Source of the DNA: Eutreptiella sp. 'Long Island Sound 2002'
Lineage: Eukaryota > Euglenozoa > Euglenophyceae > Eutreptiales > Eutreptiaceae
Direction of reading: 5' to 3'
NCBI GenBank assembly: GCA_964036045.1
Contig: OZ038382.1
Coordinates: forward strand, 108,212,578 to 108,276,577
Length of the DNA: 64,000 nt
The position numbers and the translations under genes are program-made. The first letter of the stretch is position 1, and each line of letters begins with the position of its first letter. Below the pieces are notes generated by a model. That model had not been told where the DNA came from. It saw only the letters and a program-made list of their open reading frames with translations, and ran no database searches. Shown here piece after piece: positions 10,690 to 21,783 of this stretch.

Positions 10690-10854
10690 GAATGGTCACC
10701 AAAGAATACTTTTCCCTGTCTCGCCCATGGGACACGTCATTCTTATAGCAATATTTAATCCGCCATACTTGTTTGCGACGCTTTTAAAATATCCATCAAA
10801 ACAACTATTTTTTGATGTCTTTGGAAACCTGTCATTTTCCTACCTCTTCCTTCG

Positions 10855-10884
10855 TTTTTGACCATGCAAATTGAGCCGCCTAAG
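10855..10884 (-). repeat. Tn1 right terminal inverted repeat
   Basis: Its reverse complement starts CTTAGGCGGCTCAATTTGC. The flanking AGCGT at 10885-10889 is the right target-site copy with one mismatch, after which the chromodomain reading frame continues. Confidence 0.85.
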
Positions 10885-10889
10885 AGCGT

Positions 10890-11115
10890 TGAAGAGATCC
10901 TTGCCCATCTTCTGAGTGCCCCGGCGCCTGGAGGAGTCGAGTTCAAGGTGCGCTGGAGAGGCTATGGGCCGTCCCACGACACCTGGGAACCCGTCTCTTC
11001 CTTTGTGCGACGGATCATCACCCCTTTTATGGAGTATGTCCGCAGGAACAAGACGAAGCTCCAGGTCTCTGATTTGGTAGCTCTCACCAGCGTGATTGAA
11101 GCCATTGACGACTGA
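10890..11115 (+). pseudogene. Chromodomain of element A, second part
   Basis: Picks up the frame cut by Tn1: EEILAHLL, then VEFKVRWRGYGPSHDTWEP, the chromodomain core with conserved aromatic and Trp-Glu-Pro positions, ending at a TGA near 11113. The same core is in element C. Chromodomains of this kind direct integration by reading histone marks. Confidence 0.85.
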
Positions 11116-12913
11116 TCCCCACCGTGAGCTCTCCCCTGAGTGGGCAGATTGAGCACAAGTCTGTCAGGTCGTCAGCACATTCCTTGCTTGTTTCCTCTCT
11201 ACCACCTCTGGTGCAATGTCGTTCCGGTGGACTGCTTGAAATGCTGCGCAGGCCGAGCAGCCCCCTAATTTGGTGGTTTGACACAGCCGTTGCGTGTCGC
11301 TGAGACCTCTGCGTGATGCGGACCTCCCGAAGCCGAGTTCTGCGGACCCAGTTCTGCTCCCTCTGTCTCTCTGGTGGTTGACTCCCCCCCCCTGCTGAAT
11401 CCACCTCCCATGCCGAGACCGAAGGCCCGAGCCGATGGCCACACTCCGCTTGCCGAATCTGGTAGAAACCAAGTTGATGGATGGCCTACCTCCGACGTCC
11501 CGACTGTTACCAGTTGTATGTCACTCTCTCTCCTGATGCATTCGTGGGAAACCAGGCGACTGACCCCTGCATTCTTCCAAGCTCTGGGGGCTTTGCAGCC
11601 CGTACGCAACAGGTGTTGCTGCCATTGACACTACGAATGTGTGAGTGATCTGGTCCCATGGCAAATTCGGGGATCCAGATCGTGGGTGAGTGTGTGTGAG
11701 ATGCTGGCCTTCAGGCACTTGTCTCCCCTCTCCCCGTGAAGACACCCTATCCTGACCGGGGCATGGTTTGGTGCTCCTCGCGGAGTGTGTTTACATGCCT
11801 TTTGACCTGTGCTATCTCTTTGCCCTGCCCTCCAGGATGCGTGTCATCCCCCGTTGTTTTTACTCTGGAATCACTGTTTTGGCCTGCTTTCTCTTACATC
11901 ATACCTCAGCAACCCCTGGAACTGTGCATCATGTTGAGGAGTGCCATGAACATGCCCACACGGCTCCGCTGGGCCACTACAGAGCTACAGATTGTCCCCA
12001 TAAGGGGCTCAAACCGACATACGGAGGCGATCACGCTCGGCGAGTACATTCTATTACATATGGTCCTGGTAGACTAGTGCCTAAGTACAGATCGTCCTTG
12101 TGATGCCGTGTGTCCGTGATTGCCCCTGTGGCTGAGATCCCGAAGGCGCCAGGCTGCAATCCCAGTTGCTTGAAGTGAACTCCCTGCGGTCCGCCACTGT
12201 CAGTCCTAGTGTGAGCCTCCGCAGTCGGGTGGCGACCTTCAGTGTCCTGACCTCGGTCAGTCTGCCTGGGAAACTGGTGGTTTGAGTAGTCGACGCCTCC
12301 GCCCAGACTGCAAGGAGAATCCCCCATGCATGCCATTCGGGGTAATAGGGTGAGGGAGAAGACAGCCTTGATGCCCGAGTCCTTATGGAGGAGCTCGTGC
12401 GGCTTTACCACTCAGTACTCTCGTCCTGGATATGGACATGGTGCACTCGTGGAAGAACTCGTGCGGACTCTCCCCAAGTCTGCGGCCTTCGGAAGCCTGG
12501 GCCGTCCTGACGGATCCCTGTGGCCCCTCTCGAGCCGTCCGACAACCTCAGTCGTCGCCTGACACCTATGTTGGCCACGTATGCCACTGCCATTTTGGTG
12601 GTGACCGTTGCAGCTGACACTCGTTGCGCCTGGTACGGGTTAACGGCCCCCTTGGATGCCGAAGAATCGCCCCGAGGACCCAGGACTTGATACTTCACAC
12701 GTTACCGGCCTTCACGTACATTGACATGTCATACGTGTCAGGTTTTGAGGGATCGCATCTATTTTGGGGAATTATTACCACCTGTGTGGGAATTCCGAGT
12801 CATGTGGAGATCCTGACCCTAGTGTGTGCCTGAGGAGGGAAACCCCCTCCTCAGCGCCTGTCCTGCGTACCCGCTGCCATGCTTGGGTGTCACCGAGCCC
12901 CCCAATGGTTTGC
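11116..12913 (+). other. Element A 3' untranslated region
   Basis: About 1.8 kb between the chromodomain stop and the polypurine tract with no convincing gene. Blocks such as 12240-12400 and 12640-12700 match, on the opposite strand, the equivalent region of element C (40117-41600). Confidence 0.7.
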
Positions 12914-12927
12914 TTTAAGGAGGAGGG
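12914..12927 (+). promoter_or_regulatory. Polypurine tract of element A
   Basis: TTAAGGAGGAGGG lies immediately before TGAAGCG, the LTR start shared with element C. This tract primes plus-strand DNA synthesis. Confidence 0.75.
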
Positions 12928-15711
12928 TGAAGCGCTACCGAGGACCCCATGGCGCATAGGGCAAACGTCCATCCTTCCCGGTCACCTGCTTGTGGGGATA
13001 TGTTTCCTCCAACCCATTGGGAACCGGCATGGGACTGATCCCAAGGCATAACCTTCCCAATTGATTAAATCGATCTGCAATTTTTAGAATTTCAGATCGA
13101 ATTGATCGAATCTTGCGGGAAATCAATTGAACTCGATTACTCTGACGCAATTTCTAGCCGCCGTGAAAATGCCACCTGTCGTTGCCTGCGCGCGTGTTGG
13201 CGTGGTGTTTCCGTGGCGAGTTTTGTTTTGACTTTTTCTCCTGTACATCTGAGATAGGAAAGGAAATTAAGGGCTGGATCTGTAGGGTTGTTCATGTGCT
13301 TTCATGTGGTGTACTCACAAGAATGCTTTGCCGTCGTGTCTGGGAGAAAATCGACGCCCTCTCCTTACCGTCAAGCGACCAAACTCATGGTCATCATAGA
13401 CCATGAGTTCGTAGGGACCTCTACATCTCCCCCCTTTGCCTTCCATTCATGCCCCTTTTGAGATGGGCATATCGCTTTGTTTTGGGAAGCGACTTATGGG
13501 TGTCTTTTTGGCTACACATGGGTGCCAAAAACCAAAGTCAAATTGGTGGTCAAACACTATTCTTGTGTACTTGTGAGCGTGGACGTAAATAAGTTAACAT
13601 AATGCTGACAGGACCAATTCCCAAGGATATTTTAGATTTTGGACCTGACTCAACCATGGGTCCAAGCAATTCAATGTGTACCAAAACATGGTCGTTGCAA
13701 AAGACAACTTTTCCTCTGAAATTTGGCCAAAATGGCCGTGGCGCCAAGGCTCGTTCTCGATGCCAGCGGCAATATGAGCCTCGAACCAAGGCAATATGGG
13801 AGGAAGAGGCAGAGACAACATCGCGCATAGCTCGTTTGATTTTCCCAAGCATATCTATTGTTTTATTTGATATTGCTCTGTGAGCACACGCGCCTATTCT
13901 GCCTTTTGCACACATTCCGATTTGCATGCATGATTGACTTGGGATCCAAGGGAGGACTTGACCCATAGTAAGTATGTTTGTAAGCACTTACTATGGGTCC
14001 TTCATTTTGGCTATATGCCATATTATAGGGGCTTTGGTGTCCCATGGGTATATATGTCCCAAGGTGGGCATTTTGGCCATTTTCCCCACTATTCGTGTGC
14101 TGCAAGGGCGGAAGTGTGAAAAACGGTTTTCTTGCGCTTCGGACCCCAACCAATATTGATAAAGGGACTAAGGCTTTGGGTTGCTTCCAGTCAAAAGCCA
14201 AAAGCCCATCTCCTCTGGGAACCGGAGATACAATTTTTGGAGTAAACTCCTTTTGGACTACTGACCCTCTATTTGGCCATAATAGGACCACAGCCCATCT
14301 CCCCCTTACTGCTCGCCCCCGGGTAATGTGCAGCCGTTGTCCAAGGTTGAGGGCAATTCAGGAAGGCAGACATAAAAGCGCCCCGAATTGGATATGTCCC
14401 CTTGTATCCTCTCCTTGGGATGGGAGAGCCATGGAGGGCCCGATATGGGGTATGTTGCCGTTTCCCATTTTTTGTGGACCATTTTTCTGCCAAGAGGAAC
14501 AATGACTAGAGGGGACCTGGAGGGTTAACATGGGGCATATATGGGGACCTAAGTCTCATGTGTCTATAGCAATTTTGGTCGGAGTATTGCTCGCAAGACC
14601 CATGGAGATATGGGATTGTGAGTGTGGCCAATTGTGGCTGATTTTGCCACTTTAGGCCAAGTTGGGAACACCATATGTCCATGGGGCGAAGGACCTAGCC
14701 ACGAACAAAAGTGAGTTTTGTAACAAAGGAGCAGGGGTCAATCGCCCCAGGTTCTCGTATTTGCTCCTCCGGGCTAGCGGGAGTTATGCAACTTACGGTG
14801 CGTGCCAGGTTGCCAACTTTGCCTTTCTTGCTGTTTTCTGCCCCGTCGCGTGACCATCCCCTCGCGAATAGTAAGCAGCCAACATGACAGCAACGCAGAC
14901 GCCGATACACAGAACCAAAGGGGATATCAAGACCTGTGAATCAGGGCTTGGGTTGACGAGATTGCCACGAAAGCAAACCCTGGCTGGCCACCTGAGATAG
15001 CCAATTTTGTCAATTTTCGCATCTTGTCCCCACATGGCGACCCCGTGGCGCCAAGAAGCCTGGAAATCCGAGGGAACCAATTTGCATAGGGCCTTGGAAA
15101 CGTCTGTACTCGAAAGGTACACGGTTGGTTGATTCGTCTCTGCCCTCGTATGGCCTGGCAGGGGGGTAAGCTTTGGACGCTTTGGAGCCAAAGTCAGGAT
15201 CGGCTGAAACAGCCCATTTTCAGCCCCTAACTCCTAGGGGATGATGACGGGGCCATATCCTCAGCTCAGAAGGGAGTTGGGACCTGCCAACAGGGGATCA
15301 TAGGGAGGTATTGTGGTTCAGGAGTATTGAAGTTCAGGAACCGGCCCATGGGCCGGGCAGAAGGCCTCTCTCTTGGCAGGGATGTAGGGTCCAGTTTCGC
15401 CAGGTCCGTGGTTTGTGTTTGAAGGCCGGTACCTGCATGCCAACAAGGAGGTCAGACTTAGGGAAGGGGTATGGTTGGGGACTGAGTGTCTATTGCTCTG
15501 GGGCGCCCTTATCTCTGTCCATGGCTTAACGCACATCTGTACATACCCTGATGTGTTTTTGTACATACTTTTGTTTTGTTTCAGAGTGGCATGGATCCTA
15601 GATTGTTTTGTTCTATGAGGATGCCCCTCCGAGCGCAGTGCTTTGCAGGCCTGCTTGCTTGCGTGTACGCGGAAGCGCCCCGTGGCCAGGCCCCCCCACG
15701 GGAACACCTTA
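12928..15711 (+). repeat. 3' LTR of element A, with insert
   Basis: Starts TGAAGCGCTACC and ends GGGAACACCTTA, matching the LTRs of element C in both flanks (12928-13190 and about 14970-15711). Those LTRs are about 1.13 kb; this one is 2.8 kb because of unrelated sequence in the middle. The final CA is mutated to TA. Confidence 0.7.
13190..14970. other. Unidentified 1.8 kb insert in the element A LTR
   Basis: No match to the LTRs of element C. AT-richer than its surroundings, with an inverted ACTCATGGTC...GACCATGAGT near 13383-13410. I found no convincing gene and could not define its ends exactly. Confidence 0.5.
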
Positions 15712-15779
15712 GTTGCTTTTCTTTGCCGCCCAGACCTCTCCGTTCCCTCATTGTTCGTTTTTCTGGTCTCCTTGTTGTC

Positions 15780-17737
15780 CTTGCATGCACTTTGCGTTGT
15801 TTTGGGGCACGCACAAGCAGTGTTCTCTCTTTTTCCTTTGCTGTTCATGTCTTCCTGTGGTTTTATCGTATTTCCGCCCGCTTTGCCAAACAGTGGCGCA
15901 AAAGTTGTTTGGGGGTTTCTGAGGTCGGTGAAACAATTTTTCTATTCGTTCCTTCTGTTGTCCTCGTGTTTCTGTCATTTTTCTTTTTATTTCTGCTGGC
16001 GCACGCGTCTCCCGTCAGCAGGCTGGGAGAGGTGGATCCACGTACCTCCCGCTGTTTCAAAACCTCACAAAAGGGAAGGGGGGAGCTTGTTTCTTGGCTG
16101 TCACTCGAGGTACAAAGCCACCTGTTCCCCTTTGGTCTCTTGAGGCAGTCGAACAGGGCCGCGAACAATTGATCCTTCCAGAGTCTCTCGGCTTTAACCC
16201 AAAGCTTGAAATCTCCGTTGGAACCGGGGCCATCGCCGGGGCGTCCCGGTGTACTTGGAATGCTTGGAAACCTGATGGAGGTTCAGCGCAGTTGGCTACA
16301 GGAGAGACTCCAACCCTATGCAGGCCGCAATGACTGAGATCTTTCCGGCATCATTAGCGTCACCAGCTTCAGCAAGGGTCTGCGCAAGAAAAGCCTGCGT
16401 TAAAGCGTTGTTCTCAGCAGGTGCAGGGGCAGTGCAGGATCCACTCCTGTTGGCATTCTGTTTTTTTTCCCTGGCTTCTGCCGTCCGGCTCTTTCGAGGA
16501 GTGATTGTCACGTGTACGTTGAACGCTGATCTGAGCATTGATGGTTCTGAAGACGGGTGCTCCCTCCAATGTTTTAGTCTCTTTGCCCACGCACGGTGCT
16601 ACTTATGACGTCATAAATTAACTGGATATGATCCTTCACTGCCTGCAGCTTGGAATTTCTGTGGCTGCAGCAAGAGCAATCGTTAAGGCAATACATTCTG
16701 GTTCCTGCGGGTACTGGAGAGGCAGTAGACCCACACAACGCCGTGAAATTTGACGAGGAGTACACTTTGGGTACTCCTTCAGCCCGCATTTGAGGGCTCG
16801 CCTCTTTAGGAGCCGCCAGGATGCCTTTCTCAAGGCTGCAGCCACTTTGACTTGTACATCTCGGTCCGTCCGGGTAGAAGGTACAAAGAAGGGTCCTGCG
16901 ACAGCCTCTCAGGTGTTTCCCTTGGGGGATGGGGTTGCGTTCCAGACCTTGGACGAACACATTTCTGACGTTTCCCTCTTCTCTCTCTCGGTGTTCTCGG
17001 TCGCGGATTAGTTCGTAATGAAGTAAAAGAAGTTGATATTAAAAAAAAATTCTCCCACTCCGCAGCACTGTAATCGCTTCTGCTTTGCATAACACCCAGT
17101 TTCCAATTTAGGCACGTCTCGTTGGGCCAGACATGGCTCCAATGGAGCCCACGCTGCAGGTCGCTTGGATGCCACCAGCGCACCTGGTTGACTCACCTCA
17201 ACGTCCATCAAATGCACATGCGGTGCTGTAAGGGGTGGTGCCTGAATCTATCTCATGAAGAGCTCCCCCGTCAACTGGTGCTGGATGCTTTCAGCCATCC
17301 TGCGGGATATTGCTGCTGGGATCTTGAAAATGATGACCTCCGTGGCAGGGAATTGTTGGTTCCCTTGGGCATAATGGAATCGAGCATGGGAATCCTTGTA
17401 GCGGTTCAGCTGTAAAGCAAAGAAGGAGAGACGTTGCTACAGCTTCCATTTGTGTGCCTTGAGGACCTAGTGGATGTGCAGGTCTCACACCAACAACATT
17501 CGGTTAGCCTCTGCCACCATGTGGGGGCTGAATGAAGAGGCTGGAGGGCTCAGGGCTGGCTACACCCGGTGTGGCGGCTTGCGGGAAAGCGACCTGGTTG
17601 ATTGCTCAGATGACAGAGGACAGAAAGGCCAGAAAACTAGACAACTCCATGCTCGTAGGACCGGAACACATACCCAGTCTGCATAGAAAATCAACGGTAA
17701 GGAAATCTAATGTGTCTGCATGTCTAAATCTAGCGCA
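15780..17737 (-). repeat. F-D repeat module, copy 1 (uninterrupted)
   Basis: Matches 33571-33817 (part F, 15780-16025) and 60507-62254 (part D, 16021-17737). In copy 2 the two parts are split by element B at GGCTG, so this copy shows the empty site. The sequence is transposon- or gene-like with minus-strand reading frames conserved in both copies. Its full extent and type are unknown. Confidence 0.8.
16296..17412 (-). pseudogene. D-module coding sequence, copy 1 (unknown protein)
   Basis: Minus-strand exon candidates: about 17412-17208 after an acceptor TTTGCTTTACAG (LNRYKDSHARFHYAQ; ATEVIIFKIPAAISRR), closing at a GTGAGT donor; about 16960-16600 (NPIPQGKHLRG; CTFYPDGPRCTSQ; Cys-rich CLNDCSCCSH); and about 16538-16296 (AENNALTQAFLAQTLAEAG). 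Each reads similarly in copy 2 with mostly substitution differences, suggesting real coding. One stop breaks the first exon (FMR, TAG, IQAPP). I do not recognise the protein; gag-like or accessory transposon protein are guesses. Confidence 0.4.
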
Positions 17738-18841
17738 GCTGCCACACAAAATGACACATAATCACCAACCAGAGATGGGCGAACCGGCAGCCATACGCAT
17801 TAAGGAAGCGCAAACAGCCCGCAATGCCTGCCCTCATTGGATACTGGCACAGCACGGTGTCCCCACCTCTGTGGGCACCAGAATTTGGACCCAGCTGCAA
17901 CTCCTCCTACCGCACCACACACACCACATCCTGAAAAACCACCAATGCAATCAGCATGGGCCACTGGGGGCCACGTACACGGACATCGTCCGGCACCCAG
18001 CAGGCAAGGTGGACACCCTACGCCTTGTAGGAGCCACCATCACCATAGTGTACATCAACAACAAGGAGATGAGGTTCATGGCCCGAAGCGGAGACAGACA
18101 GGACCCGTTCCTCCCCGACCCGCAATGGCCAGCTCGCCGCATCTTCCAGGCATACCTCTGCACATGCCCCGGGAAAGCAGGACGCACAATGCCAGGACCC
18201 AAGGATAACCAATGCGGCGTGCAAAGCCTTCGAACACCAGCACCCCTGATCCTGCCGGAGGGAGCAAGAGGCCCCCAACGATGGTGCCACGAAGGGGAAG
18301 GAGCCCACACCGTTCGGCGAAGGCTGCACACCACCCACCATCCTGCTCCAACGGGCACAAACGAGCTACCCGCCCCGTACAGCAGCACCACACCCCCTGG
18401 TCCATCCCCAAACACAACGCTGCGGAGACCGACGTGCCACCGGTCAGACACGATGACGAAGGCATACCACGCACGTGCTGGCACTGCGGTCCGACACCCC
18501 TCGACACTTCATGGCCCCTACTGCACCTCGTCCCCACCCACGATCACACCTGAACCGCCGCCATCTCTCTTGACCAGCAGGCATTGCTCTCCCCCTGGTT
18601 TCACACAGTACCTCTGGGCCACCCAGAGCACGTGGCCTCGAGTCGAACACCCAAGGCAGAATGGACATTGACTAGCGGGCGGGCAGACCCAGAAGGCGTA
18701 GCCATAGAGTACAACCGCTGCGACCCGCACTACGCGGGGCCTCATGAAGCACTCATGCGCCCCCTGCAACACAAATGCAAAACTCTCCGCGGCGACAGAG
18801 AAGGGAAGGAACGGCGGCAAGCCATCACGTGCCAAACGTTC
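17738..18841 (+). pseudogene. LINE-like ORF fragment upstream of Tn2
   Basis: Plus-strand frames in C-rich sequence, broken by frame changes: TLRLVGATITIVYINNKEMR near 18020-18075 and, in another frame, HEALMRPLQHKCKTLRG near 18745. The last frame (ITCQTF) continues without shift across the Tn2 insertion into the frame carrying the RNase H domain at 24681. No reverse transcriptase motif such as FADD or YADD was found, so that domain is absent or unrecognisable. Confidence 0.4.
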
Positions 18842-18867
18842 CCTACGTGCTCATTTGGATCAGGTAC
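18842..18867 (+). repeat. Tn2 left terminal inverted repeat
   Basis: CCTACGTGCTCATTTGGATC and six further bases are identical to the reverse complement of the right end. Confidence 0.9.
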
Positions 18868-18877
18868 TTCACACAGT

Positions 18878-18962
18878 GGTTTTACCCGGTTTAACCCGGT
18901 TGAACTCGGAAGGGGCGCGGTTGAACCGCTGAACCGCGGTTGAACCGTGGTTGAACCACCGC
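18878..18962. repeat. GGTTSAACC cluster 1 (left subterminal)
   Basis: GGTTTAACCCGGTTGAAC then several GGTTGAACC units, about 40 bp inside the left inverted repeat. Confidence 0.8.
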
Positions 18963-19063
18963 CAGCGCTGGCGGCGGCGGCTGCGCCAGCGGCGCGCGCT
19001 TTTGTGAACAAAATATTTGCAAAACCACCTGAAACTGACGCGTGACAAACTGTTTTTTAAAAA

Positions 19064-21033
19064 ATGTCCAACCACTGGCTGCAAGTGGTGAACGACCACT
19101 ACAGCGGGTGGGGGGACCAACAGCTGGTGGACGACTTGTTCACCTTTTTTTGCACAAACGGCACGACAAAACGCCTATGGAAACAACTTGCTGACCGAAT
19201 TGGTAACACACAGAGGGCTTCCAAACAGACAAAAAGGGCTACAAAAAATGCTTTCACAGGATCTGACGCTGTGCGCCTCATTTTTGACCTTGGGATGCCG
19301 AAGCGAAGGTATGTGGCATAATGCACACATGCCTACAACTGGTTCAACGTGGTTCAACGGTGCGGTTGAATCCTTATCACAAATGAACAATTGTGATTGT
19401 GCTTCATGACAACGTTTGCAGGGCAAAAAAATCGCTTAATGTTGCCCAAAGCATGAACATATGAGTGACAACGTGTTGCCCGCGTCATAACTGTGAATAC
19501 TTTGTGGTTTGTACCATTGGACGCTTTTTGGTGCCATGACGGCAACCCATTCAACCGCAGGTTCAACCGCGCACTTTATCCCAATTTCTCGGTTCAACCG
19601 TCCCCAGGTACAAGAAGCTTATTTCATGGGCCGATGCCAAAGAGAAGAAAACCCGTGCAAGCACCGTCCCATGGACACATTGCTTTCCGTTGTATGCAAC
19701 GATGGATAAAGCTTGGTCCACGTCAAGTGAGAGACAAGTACCAAAAACGACCATAAAGGATGGAAGAGTTTGGGTTTGTTGGGATGTGGATGATTGGATA
19801 CAATATATATGTGGTCAAAGGGATGTGCTAGAAGAAATGCAGTTCCCAAGATTTAGCCATGATCACCCCTATGTACTTCTAGTGCGTGGTGATGGGTTTC
19901 CATGCGGAGCAACGTCATGGTGCCAAATTGCATGTGGTTTTGCAAACCACATGCAAAAAGCACGAACCTTGCTCTACAATTGGACCCTTGACCTTGCTCT
20001 CGTAAGTGAGCATGAAACGGATCTTGTGCGTGTCCTGTTTGGAGGGACACTAAAAAAAATACAACAAATTATTGACCGTGGCTACATGTTGCTCCGAGGG
20101 TTTTGGGTGCGAACGGTTGTCGTTATTGGAGGCGATAGCCCTTGGCTTCGTCATATACTTGGTCTATCAACATTTTATGAAATTGGTTCAATTTATTCTT
20201 TTGCGACATGGTCTAGGGAGAAAGAAAGATGGGTAGGGTGTGAATGGCGACGAAGTACAAGACGTGAGGCAAAATTCCTGAAGTATAGGAAACTAGGAGT
20301 TAGTTGTGTTGGTGCAAAAGGGTGCATCGAAAGTCCACTATTGAAAGTGGATGACCGTATAGGGTGTGTCATCATGTGTGTTCTTCGTCTTGTGATACGA
20401 TGTGGTGAATACTTAACAACGTTTGTGCGCACACGAGCCAGAATGTTGACGGTACCATAACGATCCAAGGTTCAAAGCCTCCTAAAGGACGCTAAGACCA
20501 ATATTTCTTTGAAAGGCCGGTCCTTTCCCGATGGGGAAGAGACATGGCACTTGTTTGCCAATTCGTTGCCCATTGCAAAGAGTTTGCGTCCAACACCACA
20601 TGTCACCACTACCGTTGAGGACATGGGGAAATTGCTAACCGCTATCTATCGGTGGACATATGATCCATTCGTCCAAGGGTGTGCACAAATTGCAAAGAGG
20701 TTTCAAAACACTATATGTCCCCATAAATGATCACCCTACTTGCTTTGGCTCCGCAAAGAAGGGGCCATCGTATTGGGTAATTTGCAACCTTGGGGGGGGG
20801 CCATGTTTTGTGGCGACATTGTTGAGTCGCTTAACTATGTCTTTGAAGACAACTTTCTAACCACAAGTTCCCGGGGTGGTGGTCGTAAGGCTACCAAGGA
20901 GGAAAAGGATGAGGCAATGCTCCGACATGCGCACGAGCGCACCTTCCTCTACAAGGAGATGCCTCGATGGGACGGGCGGCGGCGACGGGAAGATGAGCAC
21001 GTAGTGCACACTCAATTGGAAGTTGGCAACTAG
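19064..21033 (+). pseudogene. Tn2 gene A, candidate DDE transposase, two exons
   Basis: Exon 1 is 19064-19308 (ATG, SNHWLQVVNDHYSGW), exon 2 is 19608-21033. The 299-bp intron (GTATGT to CCCCAG) joins GMPKRR to YKKLISWADAK in phase, giving about 557 aa. Candidate catalytic acids: Asp in LLVRGDGFPCG (~19890), Asp in VVIGGDSPWLRH (~20130) and Glu in CGDIVESLNYVF (~20825). The GD-G, GGD-W and VES-N spacing resembles RNase-H-fold transposases of protist DNA elements (inference). Two in-frame stops, TAA at 20458-20460 and TGA near 20728, disable it; the frame is otherwise continuous. Exon 1 may be the DNA-binding part. Confidence 0.6.
19309..19607 (+). other. Tn2 gene A intron (299 bp) with GGTTSAACC motifs
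   Basis: Donor GTATGT, acceptor CCCCAG. Contains motif clusters at about 19335-19372 and 19548-19602. Confidence 0.65.
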
Positions 21034-21044
21034 GAGGTGTGTGT

Positions 21045-21100
21045 GTGGTTCAACCGTGGTTCAGGAGGTTCACCCGTGCGGTTGAACCGGCTTCCCCACA
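21045..21100. repeat. GGTTSAACC cluster in the gene A-B spacer
   Basis: GGTTCAACCGTGGTTCAGG followed by CGGTTGAACCGG, between the stop of gene A and the start of gene B. Confidence 0.8.
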
Positions 21101-21627
21101 GTTTCACCCCTGCTTCTCTCAGGTGCCTTTGCGCCATGGACCCCGAGTCTTTGAGGAAGGCCTTGCAGGACTGCCTACGGGCACTGAGCGCCGGGGAGTT
21201 TTCGAAATGGAAGGTGCTGCGTGTGGGCCTGTAGAGCGACCCCCAAGGCCAGATGTCCCTGGATGAACCAGGTCTGGATGCCCTGGTCGGGATATGGGCC
21301 ACTGCGGGGTGCGGTGTTGCCAGGAACGCGTCCTGGTTTGGCGCGGATTCCGTGGGCCGGGGCAGTGGTCACAGCGCAGGACACGGTCCACGCTTCTTCT
21401 TCAAGGCCCCGGTGGAGTTGCCACCAGGTGGGTTCGACGAATCGGAGGTCGGGCGGTACACGGCGACTCTGAGCAGCATGCTGGCTATGGACGCCACCAT
21501 CTCAGGTGGGGGAAAGCACAAGAAGGCCAAGGCAAGGGCCGCGACGGCAGCAGCGGCACCAACGGCAATGGCACCATCGCCATTCGTGCAGCCAAGTGTG
21601 GTTCAAGCGATCCAAGGGGTGCAACAG

Positions 21628-21783
21628 GTGTGCAGTAGTTCAACCGTCGTTTCAGCGGGTTCAACCGTGCGGCTGAACCGCCTTCACCGTCTTCAACCGT
21701 GCACAGTTGATTGTCACCTTCCTACACACTGAATCACGTTCCCCCACTTCTGCGGTTCAGCTGCCTCCTTGCTTTCTCTGCAG
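21628..21783 (+). other. Tn2 gene B intron 1 with GGTTSAACC motifs
   Basis: CAG before donor GTGTGC; acceptor TTTCTCTGCAG; motif cluster at about 21636-21710. Confidence 0.65.

Larger units (their letters stand above)
10031..10854. other. Tn1 non-coding region upstream of gene A
   Basis: AT-richer spacer between gene A and the right end, with three palindrome copies. A short minus-strand frame at 10098-10322 (SYCGHRWLHCP) could be an upstream exon but I cannot link it. Confidence 0.4.
4535..10884 (-). mobile_element. DNA transposon Tn1 (unclassified, palindrome-bearing)
   Basis: A 6350-bp insertion in the chromodomain of element A. Its ends are inverted repeats of about 30 bp (CTTAGGCRGCTCAAKTTGC...). 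ACCGT (4530-4534) and AGCGT (10885-10889) look like a 5-bp target duplication with one mismatch. Removing the element and one duplication copy restores YTVEEIL, matching YTVEKIL in element C. Inside are two minus-strand genes and ten palindrome copies not seen elsewhere in the window. I cannot assign it to a named superfamily: 5-bp duplications fit Transib, but the ends do not look like Transib ends. Confidence 0.85.
1..15711 (+). mobile_element. Ty3/gypsy chromovirus A, 5' end outside window
   Basis: The order gag remnant, protease remnant, reverse transcriptase, RNase H, integrase, chromodomain, 3' untranslated region, polypurine tract and 3' LTR is that of a Ty3/gypsy chromovirus. It is homologous throughout to element C (38989-52223, opposite strand). 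It lacks the 5' LTR (off window) and about 2.8 kb of gag and protease relative to C, the jump lying near 490-500. Tn1 interrupts its chromodomain and a 1.8 kb block interrupts its 3' LTR. Many stops (TGA at the end of 987-1523, TGA near 2053, TAG near 2109, TAA near 2456, TAG near 2623) show that it is dead. Confidence 0.9.

Noticed and set aside
4535-10884. Tn1 as a Polinton/Maverick or virophage
   Set aside because: No capsid, polymerase B, packaging ATPase or retroviral-like integrase was seen; the ends are short and the duplication is 5 bp.
14044-14505. 153-codon ORF inside the element A LTR insert
   Set aside because: No conserved motif, mixed low-complexity product and overlapping frames on the other strand of similar length.
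18881-18965. CRISPR-like spaced repeats (GGTTGAACC)
   Set aside because: Units are short, irregularly spaced and inverted, with no unique spacers; they are the Tn2 motif.
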